Shown here: positions 12,401 to 30,512 of the stretch, one piece after another | Position numbering within the stretch: the stretch's first letter is position 1 | Layout: every line of letters starts with the position of its first letter | Assembly: GCF_041260155.1 (NCBI RefSeq) | Contig: NC_091945.1 | Location: 29,614,796-29,678,795 of the forward strand | Direction: 5' to 3' | DNA: 64,000 nt | Source of the DNA: Ptychodera flava | Lineage: Eukaryota > Hemichordata > Enteropneusta > Ptychoderidae | Made by a program: the position numbers and the translations under genes | Notes under the pieces: generated by a model | The model's database searches: none | Told to the model about the DNA's origin: nothing | Seen by the model: the letters and a program-made list of their open reading frames with translations, nothing else

Positions 12401-14304
12401 TTAATGATTTCCGTCCGTTATTGTTCCGTCACTCTGTAAAATGCAAGTTAACTCTAAACTTTATGTAGTTATATTGATACGGAGCTGGATTCATTTGACA
12501 AAAAAAGATTGCATATTGGACAAGTTGTGTTTATAAAGTTTACGCTTTGTATTTTTAAACACATATTAGGTGAAAACGAAACATAATCTACCTTTTTTTA
12601 CAAAAAATTAATTGACCCTTCTGACGACTGATATAGGGCAATGAAACATATTATAAGGATTACAATCTTTTCATCATCATCACTATGATTACACAATCTT
12701 CAGATGTAGTTTTGAAGATTCTATCATTTCTAAGCTTATATTTAAATGATGGGTGATTTAAGCAAGATTTATTGTATGATATTTTGTAACAACGGTGGTT
12801 AAATAGATTATAATCTCCAAAGATTATACCTACCCGGAGCAGTCTGTTGTGGTGTCTTTTCAGGCTGACCCGGTAGCTGCTGGGTTGGAGGTTGGAGGCC
12901 CTGTTGTTGGGGTGGTGGGTAACCCGTCTGTTGTTGCGGTGGTGGGTAACCCGTCTGTTGTTGGGGTGGAGGGTAACCACCTTGCTGAGGGGAAGGCCCG
13001 AAGCCACTTTGTTGTTGAGGCGGAGGGTAGCCTCCCTGTTGTGGAGGGGGGTAGCCATTTTGTGGGGGAGGGTAGCCTCCCTGCTGTTGCGGTGGTGGGT
13101 AGCCCGTCTGTTGTTGCGGGGGAGGGTAGCCCCCTTGCTGAGGAGGTGGGGCATAGCCACCTTGCTGAGATGGAGGATACCCTCCCTGTTGTGGAGGAGG
13201 GTGTCCAACCTCACCTGGTGTGGGGAGAGAGGAAGACAGAAAGTAATTTGTAAGAAATGTTGAAATGTTTTGAAAGTTATCAAAATTGCATTTTATTTTC
13301 TGTTTTTGTATTACTGTTTAGGTAGCTCGTATCACGTGTACCTAATTTGTGTCCCATGACTGTCTTAACTGACAAGATACTGGCAGCCACATGCATGTGG
13401 TAGCAAATGACGTCATTCTTGTCTCATTAATATGCAAAAATAAATATTTATCCTCAATTTTAGACTACATTTTTGAAATAACACTTGCAAGAATGACGAC
13501 AATACAAGTTAGTAAGCGACTGCTAGTGTTACCATGAATACTAAAACACCTAATCACGGCTCAGACTACAAGTTGCGACACCGACAACATTTGTTCGTAT
13601 TTCGAGCAGCAGTGTGCGATATCGCGCGCGTGCAGCTATAGTTAAAAACCTTTAACTGCGAACAGCGGTATTGTAAGCTATGGTAAAAAAAAAACTACAA
13701 CTGTTTTGTACGCTATTGTTCTGGTATATGTTCCAGAAATATTTGTTCTCCTCTGATCCAGTTTTTCTACTGTCTATGTCTGATCCAAGTAATTAGTCAC
13801 GCTTGTGACGTAGGGATTTATCGAACGGCCTGAGGTTACGTAATGCTAGTGACTTGACGACAAAAGGTATTTTCCCGACAGCACTACCAATTGACATTCA
13901 CTCATAGTCATTCACCGAATGTTTAACAAAAATGTCTCCGAGGCTAAATCCATCCGTGTTTGCGGCGTCCTGTACTTAGCAACGAATCCACAGACTTGGT
14001 ACGTTGTAGGATGACATTGGCGATACACCATTTTTTAGGATGTGCTAGTGGCCAGCATGTTTTGATTATGTGCGGTGAAGACTACCCACTACACAGTACA
14101 TTCGTAACTAATGACATTTAGATTTAGAAACGTAAATCAACCGAATTTCGAACATCTCTAGATTCTGCCCGTGTGGGCGTCCTCAGAAAAGAAACTCAAC
14201 GTAACTCCATTATCTGTGAAATGTAGTTTTCAGCCAACCACTACTAAAGGGAGTGAAAGTGTTTTAATTAATACCCTACCTGTCAGAGGTGGTGGGTAGC
14301 TCAT
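3492..14304 (-). CDS. SSUH2-like protein, copy A (11 coding exons, complete)
   Basis: Coding exons read on the minus strand: 14304-14280, 13214-12834, 12243-12003, 11425-11296, 11042-10857, 10112-10050, 8703-8585, 8343-8251, 7854-7752, 4298-4194, 3638-3492. All junctions are AG/GT, phases join without a stop, and the total is 1593 bp (530 residues). Exon 1 gives only MSYPPPLT plus a split Gly. Exon 2 is a run of GYPPPQQ-type repeats. Exons 4-5 carry the SSUH2 core, including [19 protein letters not shown] and [10 protein letters not shown]. Exons 6-8 carry six CxxC pairs in the DnaJ zinc-finger style ([48 protein letters not shown]). The end is [13 protein letters not shown], a possible CaaX box. 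The family is metazoan SSUH2 (C. elegans ssu-2); human SSUH2 has been linked to dentin dysplasia, but its biochemistry is unclear. Copy B lies 3.3 kb upstream. Exon 1 was chosen because copy B has the same 25-bp exon. Confidence 0.9.
5261..5698. repeat. dispersed repeat, unit 1 of a direct pair
   Basis: About 438 bp in the 3.45-kb intron 10 of copy A. A second copy lies 1.3 kb further at 6568-7006. The shared core includes GCAGGATTGGTGTACATTCC and CATATATGAAAGACCCCTAA. No coding capacity or terminal inverted repeat was recognised. Confidence 0.8.
6411..6476 (-). repeat. short dispersed repeat, inverted copy
   Basis: On the minus strand this reads GGCCCAAACCCATTGTTATC, then CAATGGAGAGTGTGGACCT. 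Relatives in plus orientation lie near 39720-39780, 54482-54530 and 63183-63230. The family is not recognised. Confidence 0.6.
6568..7006. repeat. dispersed repeat, unit 2 of a direct pair
   Basis: Second copy of the 5261-5698 block in the same orientation, about 85-90% alike by eye with small indels. Either an intronic tandem duplication or two insertions of one family. Confidence 0.8.
9032..9454. repeat. foldback element with about 200-bp arms
   Basis: CCACGGGGTACTGCAGGCAT on the left pairs with ATGCCTGCAGTACCCTGTGG on the right. Pairing continues inwards through TATAGTATTTCAAAGAAAAC and its complement near 9285-9310. The arms are roughly 75-80% alike, so the insertion looks old. It sits in intron 6 of copy A. 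The open frames at 9260-9661 derive from it and are not genes. Confidence 0.75.
10244..10483. repeat. compound microsatellite (GTAC/GTGC/ATGC/ATCC/ATAC)n
   Basis: Blocks of tetranucleotides grade into one another: TGCA, then about 18 units of ATCC, then about 20 units of ATAC. Open frames across it (runs of [12 protein letters not shown]) are artefacts on both strands. It lies in intron 5 of copy A, just upstream of exon 6. Confidence 0.95.
12834..13214 (-). repeat. coding repeat array, GYPPPQQ units, copy A exon 2
   Basis: Coding exon 2 of copy A: about 126 codons rich in Gln, Pro, Gly and Tyr, with units such as GGYPPPQQ and TGYPPPQQQ. The units differ from one another in both DNA and protein ([18 protein letters not shown]), unlike the uniform array in copy B. 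Similar YPP-rich N termini occur in annexins A7/A11 and in scramblases. The composition is prion-like. Several long out-of-frame open frames on both strands here are shadows. Confidence 0.9.
13408..13415. promoter_or_regulatory. palindromic CRE/ATF site in intron 1 of copy A
   Basis: A full TGACGTCA palindrome. It lies 0.9 kb inside the gene and its function is unknown. Two further full sites lie upstream of the gene. Confidence 0.35.
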
Positions 14305-15205
14305 ACCTCTTCTGCTACAGCTGAGTTTTGAGACTCGGATTACAGACCAGGTAGAGAGTAGAGTGCCGTGTGCAAATTATACGAACCCCCTCCCACTTAC
14401 CATTTTCAGGGCGGTTCAGTATGAACGTGACAGGTAACACGATATTAAGCTGACAGTTAGAAATTTCCGTCCCGTCTGAAAATATTTGCTTTATTCACGA
14501 TTTCGCTAAAAGTATCGCAAATATTTCCACTATATCATTACCTCATCATCATCACCATCAACAACACACAACAACAACAGTAATAATAACAATAATAGTA
14601 ATAATCGACGTCGCCATCGTCATATTAATTGTTGTCGTTGTTTGTTGTTGTTGCTGCTGCTACTGATTGTAATACGGCCATCCGATTCTCCTTCTGTCAT
14701 TATCTTTCCTTAAAATGTTGCATGAAACGATCAATAATGAACTATACAGTTGTGATACCATAAGCTGTTATAAGTGTGCCTCTGTAATCCTAAGTTTACT
14801 AGTACACGGAGTGGAATGGAAGTTTGACGGTTGTTGACGAAAGCATTTTACTAGTTTTTGTTATCTAAGTAAGAGTATGACTTGGCCCATGGTACTGATG
14901 ATTGATGTCACAAAAAGCCGAGTATGTTAATATTTTTTATCAAATTTTGAACAGACTAAACCTTTATATCATTTTCTGCATTGTTTGAATCATGATTTTC
15001 TGGTGACCAATTAAATTTGCAAGGAATTTACTTTCGCCTGCTATATGTATTTTAGAGAATCGGTATCTTTAAGTTTGGTTGAGAAAAAATAGCGTATTTC
15101 TTCGCTTTAGTATAGTCTACATGACCACTCGTATAGGACCAGGTGTCCAACGCTACAACAGACGGTCTGATTCGACAGAGCTTTATGTCAAATCAGGCAA
15201 ACACT

Positions 15206-15294
15206 TAGCCTAGTCCCTCGACGAAGTATTTTTGCCTTCGGAGATATTTGGTCTTTGCCCGCAGGCAAAAATAATTCATCGAGGGACTAGGCTA
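15206..15294. mobile_element. 89-bp MITE with 9-bp target duplication
   Basis: Terminal inverted repeats begin TAGCCTAGTCCCTCGA and continue to TATTTTTGCC with two mismatches. The element is flanked on both sides by GCAAACACT (15197-15205 and 15295-15303). A 9-bp duplication fits the Mutator superfamily best, but no transposase is present to confirm it. Confidence 0.8.
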
Positions 15295-15415
15295 GCAAAC
15301 ACTCTGATATTGTCTGAATATGATAGCGTATTATATTTTTCAATACGGAGCTATGAAACAGTTTGAATTACATTTGTTTATTGGATTTACGTCTATAGTA
15401 TCATTGTTGCGTTTT

Positions 15416-15476
15416 TGACGTCACTTTCCATATTTAAATTATATCTCAGATGCAACCACCTACAAATCTGACGTCA
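15416..15476. promoter_or_regulatory. pair of full CRE (TGACGTCA) sites
   Basis: Perfect palindromic TGACGTCA octamers at 15416-15423 and 15469-15476, 53 bp apart and about 1.1 kb upstream of the copy A start codon. They are candidate CREB/ATF or bZIP sites. No TATA box was tied to them. Confidence 0.4.
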
Positions 15477-16027
15477 CAACACCACACCGCCTGTATCTCA
15501 ACATGTCGTTTCACCCAATAACTAGCCGTACAGCGAGCAGAAGGAATATCACACAGCGAATAGTTTTTAGTAGCAGAAACATTAAGACTTGACTTATTAT
15601 AAGAGAATAAAAAGAATCATCTGAACTGAATTATTTTACGTTTTGAAATCTTTTGGCGCTCCTTGTGATCTCCATTTGATCTGCAAATACTTATCAGATT
15701 TTGTCCTTCATTGCAAATATTCCCTGACAGGTTCATGCCAGCCATATCTCGCCGTGCCAACAATGTAAAGCGGTTAATCGTTCTCTGACAAATGTTTCGC
15801 TCGGTAACACATGCACTTCAGAAATAAACTTATCTCGATTACAGTATCACATCTTATATATGCATACCAATAGTAATTGTTTCAAGGCATTAATTTTGCA
15901 AGTTATAACAAGTACGAGTGGTATCGAGGATGTATACGCCTCCAGACTGAAGTTTAAAACTTTTGCCCATTATTTGCCAAAGGATACCTCAACCTACTCA
16001 TAAAAACACACAAGAACATCAAACTTA

Positions 16028-16086
16028 CCCAAATTTACCGTTATTTCAACCCAATGCCATTGGGTTAAAATAACGGTAAATTTGGG
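16028..16086. repeat. short perfect hairpin (26-bp arms, 7-bp loop)
   Basis: CCCAAATTTACCGTTATTT followed by CAACCCA pairs with its reverse complement across ATGCCAT, with one mismatch. There is no obvious target duplication. It is either a very small foldback element or a stable stem. Confidence 0.8.
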
Positions 16087-17159
16087 GCCGCATTCTGTTC
16101 ACGCTCACTACACATAAAATTCGATTTTTCATTTTTCAAAACATGTAAACTGAAAGACTGTTGGAAATGTTGTCTGAAAGTTCAAAAATTAGTGTACACA
16201 GGCGACAGACAAGCAAATCGAAGAGCTCAAACTATAAGAGGGTCAATATCTTTCATTGAGGCTCAGTCTGCCGTTGGCTCATACAACGTGACACGTGTCC
16301 GACATTAAATTCAACGGTGACTCTACGAGGCAGATCGCCATACTCATTTCAGGGCTTGCCACTGAATAATGCTGACCATCTAAAATGTGTCAGTGAAATC
16401 TTAAAGTTTATTTCAAACTTAGTAATTTCATAGAAAAGTGTACGTAAATATCGATAGAAATCGTGGAGCACAAATGTCAATATAAAATCTTCTTTAAATT
16501 GTTAGAAATATATACAAGAAAATGCATAAAAAATTACAGAAAGCATAATTGAATATAAAAGGACAAGATTATTTTAAATTTTTTGTAAATAAACGTTTTG
16601 TCCTCCTCGACATTGAAGGTTTAGAACTATCAAAAAACTTTACTGTATTCTCTTTCATAATGAAGAAATTGAAAATTGATGTTGTCGAGCGTGTATTTGG
16701 ACAACTTGAAGGTAGCGAAATACGTCGGTTTCAAAATTCCCGCAATTCTGATCTTTTGTAATATTTGTAACATTGTGGAAAAAATTAAATCTCCGATTGA
16801 AAAAGGGCACATCATGTCTTCTATACATCCATATACTAATAGTTTCATTATTTTACTTCAAATGAGAAATCGGAATTTCGTTCGAACATCGGTCTATTAC
16901 CAACATTTCGACGTCCCCATAGAATGTGGTGGACAATAAAGAACGCATTACACATATTAAAAATAACGAGCAACATTGATATGTCTTCTTTTACAAAACA
17001 ACGAAGGTGACATCAATATAATCACAAGATGTTTCTTTTTACACCTGCCATCTTAATTATTTCGGCTACCAATTCAAAGACCCTTTAGTTCTCACTAGAG
17101 AAATTTTTAGCAAGTCTCTTGAATCTGTTGAGTGGATAAAATACGGATAAATGGATAAA

Positions 17160-17600
17160 ACTTAAAAAAGAGTGCGGACAGAGGTGAAAGGCAACACTGC
17201 TTGGTGTGTCCAGACTTCTTTGCAAAGTAAATGCAGCCCTCCGGTGATATAGCCATTCAAGTTTATTTTACAAAAGTCATGTCTCTTCAAAATAATCAAA
17301 AGATCACGGGCATAATTCGAAGGGATCTCCAAATAATGAAATGATGTATGTTCAAGAGATTCCATCTAAATGGTTTGTAAATAAAGAACAATTTTAAAAT
17401 CTTACATCATTTTCAAACGTAAACAAGGCAACTTCCCTTACATATATATGATATACGTTAACAAGAAATTTTCGAGATCCCCGCCACCTATTTATGGTTT
17501 TGTTAAAATTATTCAAGTTCACAGTCAAATGAGTATGTCTTTCATGCTTTGACCTTATGAGTTCTATAACATTGTCAAACTTATTTTTTAATGCACTGTT
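17160..17600 (-). other. probable 3' UTR of SSUH2-like copy B
   Basis: Downstream of the copy B stop. It shares short blocks with the region beyond the copy A stop, for example GATTCCATCT near 17360 and GACTTCTTTGCA near 17212. A minus-strand AATAAA lies at 17262-17267. The true end is not determinable. Confidence 0.35.
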
Positions 17601-26056
<8,456 letters not shown>

Positions 26057-26195
26057 GACTGCGCGAGAGTTGTCAGGTCACGTGTTTCTATTGTGGATCG
26101 AAATAGCCAATCAGTGATAATAGATATCGATTTCCACTCTCACAGGCAGCCTCGTTTGTTATGGTTACGAGGCCACAATATTTGTTCTTCGCCTC

Positions 26196-26225
26196 TTTAT
26201 AGCCCTGGCGTGGTCTCTTACGTAA
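26196..26225 (-). promoter_or_regulatory. candidate core promoter of SSUH2-like copy B
   Basis: The minus strand reads GGGCTATAAAGAGGCG, a good TATA box (26196-26201), 140 bp upstream of the copy B start codon. That predicts a 5' UTR of about 110 bases with no further intron. A palindromic TTACGTAA (C/EBP-ATF type) lies just upstream at 26218-26225. Position and sequence fit, but no transcript supports it. Confidence 0.5.
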
Positions 26226-28275
26226 CTGCCTGAAGAATCTTAACTGTCTCACATCACATAAAATCACCAGCAGTAAAGTTTTATATTTGGTGATTTGCAA
26301 AGACACCTTTCCGTGAATAAATTTTGCCGTGATGTCGACATGGTCAAGTCAGCCACGAAATAATTTGCAAGACTGCGGATACGGTAACCCATGTTGGTCT
26401 TCATAACAATACATTTCATTATTATTGTTTTTAATATTTACATTGTCATTGCCAAGGTCGTTGTCGATTTCTTGTGAATTCATAGTGTGGTTATTACTGC
26501 CGTCACCACTGTCGCCATATTGTCACCATTGCCGTCATCATAGAGACATAATCCTAACGAGACATTCAATGGACGAATTCAATATACCCAAAATTCTCGA
26601 GGCAAGAAGGAAAAAAGCACCTTCTTTTCCAAACCGTTCCAACTTCGCTAGCTAAAGGGTGTCTATTTGGGGAGGAACACTCTCTCCCTGGTTGGTTATA
26701 GGGATGCTATATCACGCCGACCTGATTAAGAGCGGACGATGAAATCCTCCGTCATGATAAATTCGTATATCACAAATATCGATCATACTTTCATTTGATC
26801 TTGACTCCTATAAAGTTTAAACTCAGCTCTATTATTATATTCAACATAGAGGAAGACTGCAGTCGTGTCTATTGTAAGTTATTGTTCACCGATACTATGG
26901 CTTGGTAATGTCATTGAGAGTAGAAATTTTATGAACAATGACCAGGTCAGGTTTAGAAATCGGTCAGCGACTCAGTAGATTTTGTTTTTTTTATGGGACT
27001 GAGAGTTTTGATTGTTTTGTTGTTCTGTTTTTCTCTTTGGTTACGATGATGATAATGACGACTATGATGATAATTAGAGTTTATCTTTTTATTTAGTTAC
27101 ATATGTATATGTCTATCATTTGTTTTGTGCTGCGTTTCTATTCTTCTCAAATGTCAAATTAGCCGACACAGTGACAAATGTATTAGTAACAGAGAACAGC
27201 ATTGTCGGACTCTCAAGGAACAGAATGTGCTCAAATATTGAATATCCCCGAGCTCTTTAAGTGTTTGCAACGACATGTACGAATGGTATGTTTGCAAGAA
27301 ATCAGGCCCCAGGTTATTTCATAGCTGCATAGCAAACACATTTGTTGTGACTGTCTTATCAAGACAGCTTGTGTGCAGAACAAACAAACAGAAATGAATG
27401 CCGCAACGTATGGACAACTGCCCCAGTTTTGTAACCTCGAAACCTGTTACTATTGCATTGTATCGCGTTTGTTTGAGCAATGCTACTGTATATGTGTAAG
27501 AGAGCGCGGCTTCAATGCCTGAAAGTTTGCTTTCTTTGCCAAAACAATTGTGATAGGAGTCAGGAATTTCAGGATGACCTGATCAAGTATGAAATCTTCG
27601 GAGGTAATTGTAGTTAGAAATTTCAGCCTTTCACTTTTCACAATAAAATTATCCGCATATCATCAAGCGAAAATAAGGTGGGCTTTTTGGGGAAATTAGG
27701 CATGCTGTATGTGAAATATCGTACACAGACAATGCGATCACGGTCCTTCAGGACGGCGATACATCCCAGCGCTGCACTAAACCTCACGTTCTACATTGTA
27801 CTACACACTAGATACTGCTTTACAATGAATATCAAAAGGCTAAATAACAAAAGTGGATTTACATTCTCTGTATACAGGTCAGCAGTCGGGGTATATTTGG
27901 GGGTATATTTTAAACATTCAGTCTTTCTGTGTTTTAATGATATTGTTGTCATGTTAGTTGTAAGATAGGAACCTAAAAGTGTCAATTCTAAATTTTGAAT
28001 GCAGTGTTTTGAATGAGCTGTGAATGTACTCCACTCTTTTTATGCATAAAGCAGATGTCCAGAACTGTTGTAAGAAAACTGTGATTGTGAAATATTAGTG
28101 CATGTTGCTTTCTAATACTGAATTCTCATAGAGGAAACAGAAAAGAATCAGGAACTTGTCATGCTTTTCATATGAACTGCAGATTTCATAATGATTAGTA
28201 CACTTTGCAAAACAGACTTTCAATTTACAGACATCAAGATATTTCTGACATATATCACTGATATATTAATTTACT

Positions 28276-28598
28276 GCGCCCGAAGGGCGCGTCGAAAAAT
28301 ATTAAATATCCAGATCTCTGATATATATACAGATATATCTGATATATGAAAGTCATGCATCTGAAGGGCATGCTGAAAAATATTGTTTGAAATTTGAAAG
28401 AAATGCGCCCGAAGGGCGCGCCGAAAAATTTTAAACATAATTTTTAAATTTTTTTACAATTTTAAACACACAGATATATCTCAGATATATCTCAGATATA
28501 TGCATGTCTGATATATTATAGTTTTGCACTGGGACGGGGCTCTGAAAAATAATGTCTTATTATTTAAAGTTACGCGCCCGAAGGGCGCGCCGAAAAAT
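28276..28598. repeat. array of GC-rich palindromic motifs in AT-rich DNA
   Basis: GCGCCCGAAGGGCGCG followed by (C/T)CGAAAAAT occurs at 28276-28300, 28405-28429 and 28574-28598. A decayed version is at 28357-28381. Spacing is roughly 80-145 bp. Between units lie TATA-rich palindromes such as CTGATATATC. The family is not recognised. Confidence 0.8.
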
Positions 28599-28600
28599 GC

Positions 28601-28908
28601 AACTGAATAATGAAATTTGTGGCTGGCGCAATGCATTTTATGCAAGTATGAGCTGTGTCAAAATTCAAAAACACTCTGACCCCCCATATTTGGCATTTTA
28701 AAAACATGGTGACACCCCATCATCAAAGTCAAAAACAGGGTATGAAACTGAATGATGAAAGTCATGGCTAGCACGATGCATTTGATGTATTTTAGGCAAA
28801 TATGAGCGCCCGCGTCGAAATTTAAAAACACACTGACCCCCCCCCCCCCCTATTGGGCATTTCAAAATAGGTGACCCCATCACCAAAGTAAAAAAGAGGG
28901 TGACCCCA
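28601..28908. repeat. 145-bp tandem duplication
   Basis: Two direct units start AACTGAATAATGAAATTTGT (28601) and AACTGAATGATGAAAGTCAT (28746). Both pass through GGC/GCA-rich text, AAAAACAC(T/A)CTGACCCCC and GTGAC(A)CCCCATCA. The second has a run of about 14 C. The array may be part of a longer satellite-like family. Confidence 0.75.
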
Positions 28909-29454
28909 TGAATCAACCGGCCTCCTAGGTCGAAGAAACTGACCAGTCCCTCCTTCCCACTAATTTTTAAAAGCATCTTGTGCAAATTATCATAACCAAG
29001 CCCTCCCCCAGTATATTTGGTCACACTGAGATAAATGTTACACCTGAATTCCAATTCGATACAGTTATTTCAACCATAGTGATGAAAAGATACTGGGCCA
29101 CGCCCCAAATGAAATGGCAAAGTTGGACATTTGGTATAATACTGGAAATTGAAAACACGGAAATGTGCATCGTGGGAAATAGAGTTTGTCAGAGGGAAAT
29201 TTGAATGGTCGCAAAGTGCCATCCTCAGTATACACACCTATACTTATACAGTATTCATACCTGTTTCCTATATTTCAATCTCAGCCCAAAGATTTTAAAT
29301 TTAGAAATAGGCATAAAAGTTAATAATCAAGATGATAAAACCATTTGAAAATTGAAAATTAGTTTCATTGTGATTTTCTTTTTTGAAAATGCAAATCGGT
29401 TCATTAGTTGGAGAAAATGTGCCACGGATTATAATACTTGTCGATGACAGTTTT

Positions 29455-30500
29455 AGCACAGCAATCACGTAAAGCTTTAATGGGTATTTGTAAGGTTAGC
29501 AGAAAAATTGGTATGCTTCCTTATAACACATTCTTTAAATTATTCGACACTATGATTTTACCTATTTTGACATATGGGTCAGAGGTTTGGGGTTTTGAAA
29601 GACATGACAGTCTAGAGGGAATTCACTATTATGCCTGTCATTATTATTTAGGAGTTGCTGGAAATGCACCAAATGTCGTAGTTTTAGGGGAAGACATCAA
29701 TCTTTTCATATACGGCAAAACGTTGCATTAAATATTGGACAAAACTTCTGAAAATGCCTTCAAGTAGATACCCAAAGAAATGCTACAACATGCTTTATAC
29801 CATCGAACAATCAGGTGTTAGATCCAAACCAACATGGGTACAGCATATTAAAAAATTGTTGCAGTTATGTAATTTACATGATGTATGGGAAAAACAAGAA
29901 ATAGATGATGTAAATTCTTTTATGCAAACTTTTGTTCAGAGATTTAAAAATTACCTGTATGATAAGTGGTATAGTGAAGTCTGTTCACTCGAAAAGTTGA
30001 CATGGTACAGACAATTGAAATCATCCATTGAGCCGGAAAAGTATCTTTTTTCTGTGAAAATCCTCGCACATGCGCGAATGCTTGCAAGGTTTCGCACTTC
30101 TTCCCATTATTTACGGATTGAGGTGGATCGTAAATTCGGAATAGACCGAGATTTAAGATTCTGCTTACTATGTGATAGAACAGAAATTGAGGACGAATAC
30201 CACTTCCTTTTAATTTGTCCTTTTTTTGAAAATCAGAGAAGGAAATACATTCCTGTAAGATATTTTAATCCACCTTCTGAAAGGAAATTTATTCAACTGA
30301 TGACGACTGATGATATAGCTACTTTGCAATGTTTATCTGCATATGTTTTTCATTCAATGCGACTGAGAAAGGAGTTGAATGATATGTAAAAATGTTATAG
30401 TGTGTGATATTCTACTTTCCTGCCACTTATTTCATTTGAATACTATGTAAAGTATGATGGGCCGAAGGCCTTATATTACTGAATAAAGACCTTAGACATA
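29455..30500 (+). mobile_element. 5'-truncated LINE (3' end of reverse-transcriptase ORF)
   Basis: About 1,046 bp flanked by a perfect 12-bp target duplication GATGACAGTTTT (29443-29454 and 30501-30512). The reading frame starts mid-protein (AQQSRKALMGICKVSRKIG), passes through PILTYGSEVWGF, typical of the region behind the reverse-transcriptase palm, and ends with a Cys/His motif CLLCDRTEIEDEYHFLLIC near 30160-30215. The stop is at 30387-30389. The frame shifts once near 29.70 kb, between 29438-29731 and 29754-30389. The 3' end reads GGGCCGAAGGCCTTATATTA then CTGAATAAAG, like the tails of L2/RTE-type LINEs. The copy is inactive. The clade is not certain. Confidence 0.88.
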
Positions 30501-30512
30501 GATGACAGTTTT

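Larger units (their letters stand above)
14305..17100. other. intergenic spacer between copies B and A
   Basis: Upstream region of copy A. Contents seen: ATC/AAC-rich simple sequence at 14530-14670, a small MITE at 15206-15294, two CRE sites at 15416-15476 and a hairpin at 16028-16086. No TATA box was found close to the start codon. No further gene was recognised. Confidence 0.6.
26226..29442. other. intergenic region without recognised gene
   Basis: Between copy B and the LINE insertion. Apart from the palindrome array and tandem duplication at 28.27-28.91 kb, nothing recognisable was found. The few short open frames have no family resemblance and no splice-site context. Confidence 0.5.

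Noticed and set aside
12849-13263. Plus-strand and alternative minus-strand open frames over copy A exon 2
   Set aside because: Shadows of the Gln/Pro-rich coding exon, whose repeat keeps several frames open. The minus-strand frame with GYPPPQQ joins both neighbouring exons in phase. The same applies to 23072-23642 in copy B.
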